DNA of 64,000 nt from Sutterella faecalis. GTDB lineage: Bacteria; Pseudomonadota; Gammaproteobacteria; Burkholderiales; Burkholderiaceae_F. Where the stretch lies: NCBI RefSeq assembly GCF_006337085.1, contig NZ_CP040882.1, forward strand, positions 992,001 to 1,056,000, in the 5' to 3' direction. The translations under genes and the position numbers were made by a program. The notes beneath the pieces are model-generated. The model was not told the DNA's origin and searched no databases. It was given only the letters and a program-made list of their open reading frames with translations. How positions within the stretch are numbered: position 1 is the stretch's first letter; every line of letters starts with the position of its first letter. Positions 7,926-15,822 of this stretch are shown piece by piece.

Positions 7926-8440
7926 CAGGCCTCCTCTTCGACGAGTGCGCCCGCAAAAAGGTTGGCCCAGCGCGCGGCAAGAATCACTGCGGGCTCAATT
8001 TCCGCTGCGCTCGATGCGGGGTACCCGGCTTCAAGCGCCGCAGTGAGAATGTCTTCGCCCTCGCGCACGAAAAGCCTCCCGGCCTCGGCGATCACCTCTT
8101 CGTCCGTCATCGTGGGAAGAACGGAAATCTGCCGGCCGAAGATGCGCATGAGTTCCTCGGCAAGTCCTTCCGGATGCCAGGGGTCGACGATGTCGAAATG
8201 ACGGCTTCTTCCGGAAAAGACGGCCCCGAGCCAGAGAACGAGCTTTTCATTCGCGGCATTCAATTCGTCGCCCGACATTTCGCCCGCGCGCACGGCGGCG
8301 AGGCGCTTCGCGAGATTTCTCAGCGCCTGACGGAAGATGCCGTCGACGATGTCGATCGCTCCGAGGCTCGGAAGCTGCTCCGAGCGGGAGGAAAAATCGC
8401 TGCAGCAGCCTCGTCCCGGGCGGCAGGTACCGCACTTCAT
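7925..8440 (-). CDS. Unknown helical protein with a cysteine-rich N-terminus, paralogue in four-gene operon
   Basis: The 171-residue protein opens MKCGTCRPGRGCC (C3, C6, C12, C13), which could bind a metal. The rest is predicted all-helical. Its C-terminal half (AGRLFVREGEDILTAALEAG...AARWANLFAGAL) aligns by eye with the upstream gene product (AARVFLREIYSMIRSAAKEG...AAVWAERFLGDSL), and VRAGEMSGDELNAANEKLV aligns with VRSGKLKPEEASELDDATV. The ATG overlaps the upstream stop by four bases, with GAAGGAG inside that gene as ribosome-binding site. No known domain is recognised. Confidence 0.62.
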   Translation of the reverse strand: MKCGTCRPGRGCCSDFSSRSEQLPSLGAIDIVDGIFRQALRNLAKRLAAVRAGEMSGDELNAANEKLVLWLGAVFSGRSRHFDIVDPWHPEGLAEELMRIFGRQISVLPTMTDEEVIAEAGRLFVREGEDILTAALEAGYPASSAAEIEPAVILAARWANLFAGALVEEEA

Positions 8441-8991
8441 CGCGCTTCTCCTTCGTCCGTCTTTGAGGGGGCTTCGCCGAGCGAGTCGCCCAGGAACCTT
8501 TCCGCCCAGACGGCCGCCACGCGGTCGATGCGGATCTTGAGCGACTCGACCGAAAGGTCGTCGCCTTCTTTGGCGGCGCTTCTGATCATGGAATAGATTT
8601 CCCTGAGGAATACTCTCGCTGCATGCACCATGAGCGCGCGGGGGTTCCCTGCATCGGTTCCTTCCGGAAGGTCGCGGAAAAGCGCGGGGAGGTTTCTCTT
8701 GATTTCATCGACGAGCTCAGGTCCGGGCTTCGGTCCGCAGCCCTTGAGATCGAGACGAATTTTTTCGTGCTCATCCATCAGGATCTGCGCGAGCGTGCGC
8801 ACGGTCGCGTCGTCCAGTTCCGACGCCTCCTCGGGCTTCAGCTTCCCGCTTCTCACATCGAGAACGTGCTCAAGAACGCCCGTCACGATGCCCGCAAGAA
8901 ACGTTCTGAATTCCTCCGCGCCGATGGCGGCCTTTTCCCCTTTGAGCTGCGAACGGGCCTGAGCCGCCACCGCATTGGCATTTCCTGACAT
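8437..8991 (-). CDS. Unknown helical protein, paralogue in four-gene operon
   Basis: A 184-residue, mainly helical protein without signal peptide or membrane segments. It shares the pattern A-x-x-F-x-R-E near residue 125 and a terminal A-x-x-W-A-x-x-F-L-G (AAVWAERFLGDSLG) with the products on either side, suggesting gene duplication. It overlaps the next gene by four bases and follows the first gene of the operon after only 14 bases. Function is unknown. Confidence 0.62.
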   Translation of the reverse strand: MSGNANAVAAQARSQLKGEKAAIGAEEFRTFLAGIVTGVLEHVLDVRSGKLKPEEASELDDATVRTLAQILMDEHEKIRLDLKGCGPKPGPELVDEIKRNLPALFRDLPEGTDAGNPRALMVHAARVFLREIYSMIRSAAKEGDDLSVESLKIRIDRVAAVWAERFLGDSLGEAPSKTDEGEAR

Positions 8992-9005
8992 AACTATTTT
9001 TTCCT

Positions 9006-9491
9006 TTAGCCGAGTATCCGTTTTGCCCAGCCGAGCATCCAGTCGTGGATGACGGAGGAAGCGAGAAATTCATGAAGCGCCTCCTCATTCATCGCGCCGC
9101 CCCTCAGTTCCAGCCAGGCATCGGCCCTGACGAGAAGCTCCTCGAAGAAGGCGTTGACGGCAAGCGTCACAACTGCGGCGTCATCCTCGAATATTGCCCG
9201 ATCCTCGGGCTCCATGGCGTTGAGGCGCTTCGCGAGAAAGGGCTTCAGGCGCTTCGCGGCGCCCGCAATCGTAAATCCGGCAGGAAGCTCCACGATTCCG
9301 CTCTGTTCCTCAAAGAGCGCGGCAAGTCCGAAAACGATCTGCGCCACGCGTTCTTCCGTATCTGCGGACCGGGAGAAATAGATCGCATGAAGAAAGTCGG
9401 AGGCGGCGCAGCTGAAGAGTTCAGCGGCTGCCGTTGAATCGGAAAGGCTCGGGCGCACCTGCAGCGCGCCCTCTGAAAGTTGTTCGGTCAT
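9006..9491 (-). CDS. Unknown helical protein, first gene of four-gene operon
   Basis: A 161-residue protein, acidic and predicted all-helical. Its C-terminal region (TLAVNAFFEELLVRADAWLELRG...HDWMLGWAKRILG) follows the same layout as the two proteins encoded downstream. The N-terminal half (ELFSCAASDFLHAIYFSRS) is moderately hydrophobic but not a clear membrane span. No family is recognised. All-alpha TorD-like chaperones were considered, but no diagnostic motif is present. Confidence 0.6.
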   Translation of the reverse strand: MTEQLSEGALQVRPSLSDSTAAAELFSCAASDFLHAIYFSRSADTEERVAQIVFGLAALFEEQSGIVELPAGFTIAGAAKRLKPFLAKRLNAMEPEDRAIFEDDAAVVTLAVNAFFEELLVRADAWLELRGGAMNEEALHEFLASSVIHDWMLGWAKRILG

Positions 9492-9561
9492 CGGGAATCG
9501 TACCGGTAGAGAAAGAGGGTCATGACCCGCGGCAGCCTAGCGCCTGCGGGATCTTTCACGC

Positions 9562-9567
9562 ATTATA
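9562..9567 (-). promoter_or_regulatory. -10 element upstream of the four-gene operon
   Basis: On the minus strand the sequence reads CTATAATGCG, a perfect TATAAT, about 70 bases upstream of the first gene's ATG at 9491. No good -35 box is found at 16-18 bases, so the promoter may need an activator. Confidence 0.45.
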
Positions 9568-9694
9568 GGTAGGGAAGCCCCCAGCAAATCCGTGGTCAGA
9601 GCGAAAAGGCCCGTCCTCAGCCGAAACCGGCCTCCCGATGCCTCAAGTCGGCTATTCTTAATAGAGTTCTCCCGCCCGCTCTCCCTAATGCCCG

Positions 9695-11578
9695 ATGCGT
9701 CATCGCCTCCCTCACCTCATCTTCACGGCAGCGGTCATTGCGCTTGCCGGCATTGCGCATGCCGAACCGCGGGAAAGCGTCCATTTCGGCCTTCTCAACA
9801 TTGAGCAGGAAGCAACGTACGGCGACCGGCGCGACAACGTGCAGGTGAGGACGGTCGACTATCTCCGGGAAGCCTGCCCAGGAATCGACTTCTCTGTTGA
9901 GGTCTACGACATTCTCGGCCTTCAGGCTGCCGTGAAGGAGGGGCGCGTCGACGCCTTCCTCTCGAGTTCCGGATTCTTTGTCGAGCTTTGGCACCAGGGC
10001 GTCAAGGACCTCGCGACGCTCGTTTCAAACGACTTTCCCGATCCCAACCGCTGCGTAGGCGGAAGCTTCATCGTCCGCGCCGAAGAACCTGAAATCCTCA
10101 CGCTCGACGATCTTCAGGGAAGAGTCGCCGCTGCGCCCAACCCGCAGAACTTCATGGCCTACCAGATCGGCATGGCCGAAATCGCCCGCCGCGGCTACGA
10201 TCCCGGCCGATTCTTTTCGCGCATCGACTTCACCGGCAACAAACTCCCTGAAGTGCTTCGGCGCGTGGCCTCGGGCGAAGCCGACGTCGGACTCGTGCGC
10301 GCCTGCATTCTCGAAAGCCTTCTGAAGAGGATGCCGGAACTTCGGGGCCGCCTCAGGGTGGTTGAACCCGTGAAGGATGCCCCGATCAGCTGTGCGGTTT
10401 CGACGCCGCTCTATCCGGGCTGGACGGTTGCCGCCACGACGTCGCTGAAGCCCGCGTCGGCCGAAGCCATTGCCCGTGCGCTCCTCACCCAGCCGCCTTC
10501 GGATGAGGGCGGCTACCGGTGGTCCGTTGCCACAGACTTCAAGTCCGTAAACGACGTTTTCCGGCTCCTGAAAACAGGCCCATACGCTTATCTCGACCAA
10601 TGGACGCTCACGGGGTTCTTCATTCATTACTGGCCCTGGTTTGCGCTCGCGCTGACGGCTCTCTTTTTCTGGATCCTCCACTGGTTGAGCGTCGAAAGGC
10701 TAGTCAAAAAGCGCACCGAAGAGCTTCAGGCGGCGCTCGGGCGCGAAGCGCTTCTCCACAGGAAGGCGCTCGGCGCTGCTGAGCAATCCGAGAAGCTTCT
10801 GCAGCTCGGCGTCGTCAATGAACTCTCCTGCATCTACGCGCACGAGATGGCGCAGCCCCTCACAAGTATTGGATACCTTGCCAAAACGCTCCGGACCCTC
10901 TCAGCGAAGGAAACGCTCAACCGCGACCTCATCCGGCGGTGCTCTGAAAAGATCACGGAGGATCTCGCGCTCGCTCAGGCAATTCTTTCGCGCGTGAGGC
11001 GCTACGCCAAATCACCGGTCCGCCGCAATGCGGATGTCGACCTCTCAGGACTTCTCAACGATGTTGCTGATTCCGTAAAGCGCCTCAATCCGGGGACCGA
11101 ACTTCTGCTTGAAGCGGCTCCCGGCGTCGCCGTCCGGGGCGATGCGCTCGAACTCTCCATTCTCATTCTGAATCTCCTCAAAAACGCCGCTTCCGCGGCG
11201 CTCGACCACCAGGTCTCAGTTGCTCTGAAAGCCGACGGCGACTATGCGCAGATTGAGGTCAGAAATCTTGGGAAAAGCATTAAAGGGTCGCCCTTCGCCG
11301 ACCGCGTCCTCATCCGCAAGGCAGAATCCTGCCTGAAAGCTGCTACCGGGAAGGAAAGTCCGGAAGAGCCACAAACCGACGGCCTCGGGCTCGGACTTCT
11401 GATCGTACAGTCGATCGTGCATGCGCACGGCGGCGTCTTCTCGTGGGAGAGCTTAAAGACTGAAGCTTCTGACGATGAACCTGAAGGCGCGAGCTTCATC
11501 GTCATGCGCGTAAAGCTCCCCGTGAACGGTCCCGAGGCGGGCTCCTCTTCCGCCCCTTCTCCTTCAACCCATTCTTAA
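9695..11578 (+). CDS. TtrS-like sensor histidine kinase with periplasmic PhnD-type binding domain
   Basis: This 627-residue kinase has a signal peptide or first membrane anchor (1-23), a periplasmic substrate-binding domain of the phosphonate-binding (PhnD/TtrS) type (about 28-300, FGLLNIEQEA...VGGSFIVRAEEP...ALLTQPPSDEGGY), a membrane span (about 307-328), a short coiled linker, and a histidine kinase core. The H box is YAHEMAQPLTSI with H383; the N box is NLLKNAAS and the G box GLGLGLL. The plan matches TtrS, which senses tetrathionate. The ligand here is unknown. The response regulator gene follows after 17 bases. Context suggests control of the nearby esterase and flavoprotein reductase. 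Confidence 0.85.
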   Translation: MRHRLPHLIFTAAVIALAGIAHAEPRESVHFGLLNIEQEATYGDRRDNVQVRTVDYLREACPGIDFSVEVYDILGLQAAVKEGRVDAFLSSSGFFVELWHQGVKDLATLVSNDFPDPNRCVGGSFIVRAEEPEILTLDDLQGRVAAAPNPQNFMAYQIGMAEIARRGYDPGRFFSRIDFTGNKLPEVLRRVASGEADVGLVRACILESLLKRMPELRGRLRVVEPVKDAPISCAVSTPLYPGWTVAATTSLKPASAEAIARALLTQPPSDEGGYRWSVATDFKSVNDVFRLLKTGPYAYLDQWTLTGFFIHYWPWFALALTALFFWILHWLSVERLVKKRTEELQAALGREALLHRKALGAAEQSEKLLQLGVVNELSCIYAHEMAQPLTSIGYLAKTLRTLSAKETLNRDLIRRCSEKITEDLALAQAILSRVRRYAKSPVRRNADVDLSGLLNDVADSVKRLNPGTELLLEAAPGVAVRGDALELSILILNLLKNAASAALDHQVSVALKADGDYAQIEVRNLGKSIKGSPFADRVLIRKAESCLKAATGKESPEEPQTDGLGLGLLIVQSIVHAHGGVFSWESLKTEASDDEPEGASFIVMRVKLPVNGPEAGSSSAPSPSTHS

Positions 11579-11595
11579 CGAGGCTTTAAAACGCG

Positions 11596-12240
11596 ATGCT
11601 CCCCGAAAACATCGAAGACCTCCAGAAAGAGTCCCTGATCCGCATTGTCGACGACGACGCGGAAATCCGCGAAACGCTCTCTCTCATGCTCGAGATTGAA
11701 GGCTGGCGGACGCATGCCTATCCGGGTGCGGAAGCATTTCTCGTGGACGACCAGCCTTCGATGCCGGGAGTCCTGCTCCTTGACATCGAAATGGGCGGCA
11801 TGAACGGGCTCGACCTGCAGATTGAAATGATGGAACGAGGCTACTCGCTTCCCATCATCTTCATTACCGGACACGCGAGCGTCGACGCGGCCGTCGACGC
11901 CATGCGGCGCGGAGCGAAGGATTTTCTGCAGAAGCCCGTGGATCCCGACCGGCTCCTCTCGTCCCTCACCGCAGCCGCGAGGGAAAGCGTGCTCGAGGCG
12001 TCGCACGCGCTCGGGACCGATGAAATCCGGAAGGCGCTTTCGGAGCTCACCGACCGGCAAAAGGAAGTGCTCCTCCATCTACTCGACGAGGAGCACGTGA
12101 GAAAGATTGCCGAGCGGCTTCAGATCAGCCTCAGAACGGTTCAGGGACACCGCGTGACGATCTACCGGAAATTCGGCATTCACAGCTTCCGGCAACTCAA
12201 GGACCTGCGAGGCGACATTCGCGCGATCCTTGAGGCCTGA
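11596..12240 (+). CDS. FixJ/TtrR-type response regulator
   Basis: The 214-residue protein has a receiver domain (about 14-128) with the acidic pocket IVDDDAE, phosphorylatable D63 (LLLDIEMGG), T/S switch (FITGHAS) and K in QKPVDP. A LuxR/FixJ-type helix-turn-helix follows (about 150-205, ELTDRQKEVLLHLLDEEHVRKIAERL...RTVQGHRVTIYRKF). The partner kinase gene lies 17 bases upstream. The gene ends 13 bases from the stop of the convergent esterase gene. Its likely targets are unproven; the palindrome at 14000 is a candidate. Confidence 0.88.
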   Translation: MLPENIEDLQKESLIRIVDDDAEIRETLSLMLEIEGWRTHAYPGAEAFLVDDQPSMPGVLLLDIEMGGMNGLDLQIEMMERGYSLPIIFITGHASVDAAVDAMRRGAKDFLQKPVDPDRLLSSLTAAARESVLEASHALGTDEIRKALSELTDRQKEVLLHLLDEEHVRKIAERLQISLRTVQGHRVTIYRKFGIHSFRQLKDLRGDIRAILEA

Positions 12241-12253
12241 CGGGTTTTCCGGT

Positions 12254-13867
12254 TCAACGGACTGGCGGGAGCGGCATGACGCTTCTCTCGAAAGCCCACG
12301 GATCCGACGCCTCCCTGGATGCTTCGGCAAAACGCATGACCCTTCGCTCATGGAAGTCGAAGCGCGTCCAGCCCGGATTCCCGGTCTTTGCGAACTTTAC
12401 CCACGCGCCGTGGATGAAGTCGGAGAGCGCCTCCGGGGGATTGCTGCCCAGCGACTGAACCGAGCGCGGCGCGTGAAGGGTCTTAAAGACAAAGGGCACG
12501 TCGTTCGAGTGCGCCGCACCGATCGGCTCGCCCGTCTTTCCCTTGACAGGGCTCTTCCAGTCAAAGCTGTAGGTCCACACGACGGCGCCGCCCGCAGCCA
12601 GGGCTTCGGTGAGTCGGAGCGCAGGCATGCGGAAGATGAGGTCGCTTTGGATTTGTGCGAAGCGGTCGCCGGGCTTTTCGCCCCTTCCGGCATCTTTATA
12701 GAGGCGGCTCAGCTCCTTCGGGAGATTGGCCCCTTCGAGAAGCCTTTCGACCGCCTTTTCGTCTACTTTTGAAATCTGCCCGTTCGGGACAATGTAGTAG
12801 CGCCATTCGGAAGCCATCGAGCCCGCGATGACGTGCAGTCCCTCTGCGGCCCCGCGCCGGAGCGCCTCAATCGGGCGCATCGGCATCTGGTCGCCGTCAA
12901 TCCAGCCCTTGAAGAGCGAGGTGTTCCCGTCCGTCATCTGCGCCCATTCGCGGTCGACCGCAAGCTTTCCGGCAAGGGGCCCGAAGGCGGCGAGGTCTTC
13001 GAACGGAACCTTCATCATCGACTCGCGCGTGGGTTCTGCACCGACGGCATCCGCGACGAGCTTCGCCGCGCGGTCGGCCTGACGGTCGTTCGTCCACTGC
13101 GCAATCGCGGAGGGGCTCTGAATGATGGCGCCCGCGAGAAGGCCCTTCGCGAGGGGCGACGCAATGACGTCCACGAGGTGCGTGCCGCCCGCAGACTGCC
13201 CGAAAGCGATGATTCTCGCGGGGTCGCCGCCGAAAGCGCTGATGTTCTTCTTCACCCATTCGAGTCCCGCGATGATGTCGCGGTTCCCGAGGTTCGAGTC
13301 GCCGCCCTCGAGTTTGAGGAAGCCGTCCACGTTGACGCGGTAGGCAATCGTCACGAGCACGACGCCGTCTTCCGCAAAGGCCGTCCCGTCAAAGCGCGGA
13401 TCGTTGGGATTGCAGCGGATCGACCCGCCTCCGGGCACCCAGACCATTACGGGATGGTTTTCTCCGTCCTTCGGCGCCCAGATGTTGAGCGTAAGGGGGC
13501 CGTCGCCTCCGATCATCTTCGGGCCTTTGCCTGGAGTACCCGGCTGCAGCGGAATGGAGCCCGGGCGAAAGCAGTCCGTGATGCCGGGAAGCTTTTCCAT
13601 AGGCTCGGGCTTCAGGAACCGGCGCACGGGTTCATAGGGATTTTTGATGAAGGGAATGCCGCGGTAGACCCGGACGGCTGGCGACTCCTGCGGGATGTAG
13701 CCGCGGAAAGTTCCGGCGGGAGCTGCGGCGAGGCTTGACATCGAAGCACCTTCCGGGAGTTCTGCGGGCGCACCTTCTTCAATCCTCGCTGCGCAACCGG
13801 CGAGCCCGCCCATCGAGACGGCAGCGGCGCTCAGCGCGGCGCTTTGAATCAAATTTCTTCTTTGCAT
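12254..13867 (-). CDS. Carboxylesterase type B, predicted lipoprotein
   Basis: This 537-residue alpha/beta hydrolase has a lipoprotein signal with lipobox LAGC (C25), an oxyanion-hole segment MVWVPGGG (about 141-148), the nucleophile elbow FGQSAGG with S225, and a late catalytic histidine in GAAHSNDVPFVF. Type B carboxylesterases hydrolyse esters of many acids. The lipobox places it at a membrane facing the periplasm. It is transcribed away from the flavoprotein reductase gene at 14084, with a shared 216-base regulatory interval. The shared control region suggests that it could release an unsaturated acid for the reductase, but this is inference. Confidence 0.87.
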   Translation of the reverse strand: MQRRNLIQSAALSAAAVSMGGLAGCAARIEEGAPAELPEGASMSSLAAAPAGTFRGYIPQESPAVRVYRGIPFIKNPYEPVRRFLKPEPMEKLPGITDCFRPGSIPLQPGTPGKGPKMIGGDGPLTLNIWAPKDGENHPVMVWVPGGGSIRCNPNDPRFDGTAFAEDGVVLVTIAYRVNVDGFLKLEGGDSNLGNRDIIAGLEWVKKNISAFGGDPARIIAFGQSAGGTHLVDVIASPLAKGLLAGAIIQSPSAIAQWTNDRQADRAAKLVADAVGAEPTRESMMKVPFEDLAAFGPLAGKLAVDREWAQMTDGNTSLFKGWIDGDQMPMRPIEALRRGAAEGLHVIAGSMASEWRYYIVPNGQISKVDEKAVERLLEGANLPKELSRLYKDAGRGEKPGDRFAQIQSDLIFRMPALRLTEALAAGGAVVWTYSFDWKSPVKGKTGEPIGAAHSNDVPFVFKTLHAPRSVQSLGSNPPEALSDFIHGAWVKFAKTGNPGWTRFDFHERRVMRFAEASREASDPWAFERSVMPLPPVR

Positions 13868-13999
13868 CGTTCTCCTCCTTTCGGCGTATCGGCTTCTTTC
13901 CCTGGGTCAGGCGGTACGGAAGCTTTTTTTTCGGTGGATCCATCCTACGAAGAGCGGCGAATCCATGCGCCTCAGAATGAAGGAATTTTGAGATCGATA

Positions 14000-14017
14000 A
14001 ACATGCGCGCGCATGTT
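14000..14017. promoter_or_regulatory. Perfect 18-bp palindrome, candidate operator
   Basis: AACATGCGC followed directly by GCGCATGTT is a perfect palindrome without spacer. It lies in the divergent interval 133 bases upstream of the esterase ATG and 66 bases upstream of the reductase ATG. Its length and symmetry fit a dimeric regulator binding site. No T-run follows, so it is not a terminator. Confidence 0.55.
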
Positions 14018-14083
14018 GGGGAAGCATCATTCAATCCATCAGAAAAAAATCCTGAAAACTAGACCAAAAGAAGGAGAAGAAAG

Positions 14084-15568
14084 ATGACCACGAATTTCAA
14101 TCGCAGGAGCATTCTTCGCATGGCAGGTGCCGGTACGGCGCTCGCCGCCGCTGCGGGTTTTGCCCGTGCGGAATCGTCCGACGGCGTCAAGTGGGATGAG
14201 ACCCACGAAGTCGTCGTGATCGGCTCGGGCGGCGCCGGCATGGCCGCTGCCGTCAAGGCCGCGCAGACGGGCGCGAAGGACATCGTCGTTTTTGAAAAGC
14301 TCGCCTTCACGGGCGGCAACACCCTGATCGCCCAGGGCTTCATGAATGCCGCCGACCCGGTGCGCCAGCCGCGCCAGGGCATCAAGGATTCTCCCGAAAA
14401 CCACATGAAGCAGACGCTCGCTGCGGGCGACTTCCGCGGCGACCCTGAACGCGTGCGCGTCCTTTGCGAAAACGCCTACGGCGCCGTCACCTGGCTCGAA
14501 AGCCTCGGGATGAAGTTCAAGGACAACGTCATTCAGATCTTCGGCGCCCTTTATCCGCGCTCCCACATCCCCGCGCTCCCGAAGGGGCAGGGCTACGGCA
14601 CCGTTCTCTCGAAGGCCGCGAAGGACCTCGGCATCAAGGTCGAGACGGGCGTTGCAATGACGGAAGTTATCCGCGAAAAGGCCTTCGAAGGCCCCGTTCT
14701 CGGCGTGAAGATCATCCGCAAGGGCAAGCCCGTCTACGTCCGCGCCTCCCGTGCGGTCGTCCTCGCCGCGGGCGGGTTCTCCGGCAACAAGTACCTGCGC
14801 GAACTCCATGATCCGCGCGTGAAGGGCCTCGGCACCGACAACCTCCCGGGCTCGACGGGCGAAGTCGCCATGGCTGCCGTCCGCGTGGGCGGGTATTTGG
14901 TCGGCATGGACTTCATCCAGTCCACCCCGGGCGCTCCCGCCGGCAAGAAGATGAAGCTCCTTCTCAACTTCAATGTGAACGGCTCCATCTACGTCGACAA
15001 GCGCGGCAACCGCATCGTGAATGAAGGCGCCCGCCGCGACGTGATCCGCGACGCCGTCCTCGGCACGCCGGAACGCTATGCCTATACGGTCTGCGACAAC
15101 GAAAACTTCATGAGCTACGACGAAGTCAACCGCAAGGCCATTCATGAAGGCATCAAGATCAACGAAGCCTGGACGGCTCCGACGATCCGCGAACTCGCCG
15201 AAAAGATGGGCGTCGATCCGGCCGGGCTCGAAAAGACGATCAACCGCTACAACAATGAATTCGTGAAGAACGGCGTTGATCCCGACTTCGGCAAGACCGC
15301 CGTCAACCTCACGAAGCGCATCGACAAGGGTCCCTTCTGGGCGTGCTACACCGGCATGACCGTGCACCACACCATGGGCGGCCTCAACACGAACACGAAG
15401 GCTCAGGTTCTCGACTGGCAGGGGAACGCCATTCCGCGCCTCTACGCAGCAGGCGAAATCACGGGCGGCATCCACGGCACGAACCGCGTGGGCGGCAACG
15501 CCGTTCTCGACTGCTTCGTCTTCGGCCAGATCGCCGGCGAAAACGCCGCACGCGAGAGAATCGCCTGA
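14084..15568 (+). CDS. Tat-exported FAD-dependent reductase (fumarate/urocanate reductase family)
   Basis: This 494-residue protein has a twin-arginine signal (NRRSILRMAGAG, R7-R8, cleavage near residue 29), then an FAD_binding_2 fold starting VVVIGSGGAGMAAA (about 43-56) and closing with AAGEITGGIHGTNRVGGNA. The active-site landmarks of flavocytochrome c fumarate reductases are present: NEGARRD for the proton path, HHTMGG, and the histidine and arginine in HGTNR. There is no FMN domain and no heme domain, so the electron donor must be another protein. The Tat signal suggests it is exported folded with FAD. AGAAGGAGAAGAAAG precedes the ATG. It is divergent from the esterase and lies near the TtrS/TtrR-like pair. 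Substrate unknown. Confidence 0.87.
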   Translation: MTTNFNRRSILRMAGAGTALAAAAGFARAESSDGVKWDETHEVVVIGSGGAGMAAAVKAAQTGAKDIVVFEKLAFTGGNTLIAQGFMNAADPVRQPRQGIKDSPENHMKQTLAAGDFRGDPERVRVLCENAYGAVTWLESLGMKFKDNVIQIFGALYPRSHIPALPKGQGYGTVLSKAAKDLGIKVETGVAMTEVIREKAFEGPVLGVKIIRKGKPVYVRASRAVVLAAGGFSGNKYLRELHDPRVKGLGTDNLPGSTGEVAMAAVRVGGYLVGMDFIQSTPGAPAGKKMKLLLNFNVNGSIYVDKRGNRIVNEGARRDVIRDAVLGTPERYAYTVCDNENFMSYDEVNRKAIHEGIKINEAWTAPTIRELAEKMGVDPAGLEKTINRYNNEFVKNGVDPDFGKTAVNLTKRIDKGPFWACYTGMTVHHTMGGLNTNTKAQVLDWQGNAIPRLYAAGEITGGIHGTNRVGGNAVLDCFVFGQIAGENAARERIA

Positions 15569-15590
15569 TATCAACCGTCTCTCCCCTTCG

Positions 15591-15629
15591 GGCCGCGGAT
15601 GCCGGCACAAAATGCCCTTGTCCGCGGCC
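15591..15629 (+). terminator. GC-rich hairpin after the Tat-exported reductase
   Basis: GGCCGCGGA (15591-15599) and TCCGCGGCC (15621-15629) form a 9-bp stem 22 bases past the stop codon. No T-run follows directly, so termination here may be weak or factor-assisted. Confidence 0.45.
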
Positions 15630-15670
15630 TGAAGTCTCATTGGTTCTCCGGGATTTTCTACGGAGAGAAA

Positions 15671-15718
15671 AAGAGCGCTTGCCGCATCAAACCGGCGAAG
15701 CGCTCTTCTCATTTTCCC
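15671..15718 (+). terminator. Second, stronger terminator after the Tat-exported reductase
   Basis: AAGAGCGCTT (15671-15680) and AAGCGCTCTT (15698-15707), with further pairing of GCCG and CGGC inside, form a long stem followed by CTCATTTTC. It insulates the DUF4143 gene from upstream transcription. Confidence 0.65.
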
Positions 15719-15754
15719 GGGAGAGAATCCGTTCCTAGCGCAAAACTTCTACTA

Positions 15755-15807
15755 TTTGGGATTATGATCCCAAAAAAGTTAGACATTTTGGGATTACAAT
15801 CCCAAAA
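15755..15807. promoter_or_regulatory. Two tandem palindromes upstream of the DUF4143 ATPase gene, candidate operator
   Basis: TTTGGGAT-TATG-ATCCCAAA at 15755-15774 and TTTTGGGATT-AC-AATCCCAAAA at 15786-15807 share the half-site TTTGGGAT. Their centres are 32 bases apart, about three helical turns, so two dimers could bind on one face. The second ends 15 bases before the first possible start codon. Confidence 0.6.
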
Positions 15808-15822
15808 AAGAAGACTTTTCAG

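Noticed and set aside
7611..9491. Assignment of the four-gene operon to TorD-like redox chaperones
   Set aside because: Size and helical content fit, and reductases are common here, but no diagnostic TorD motif is present and no molybdoenzyme gene is adjacent.
14039..15712. Minus-strand frame of 557 codons opposite the Tat-exported reductase
   Set aside because: Shadow of a gene with a complete Tat signal and FAD motifs.
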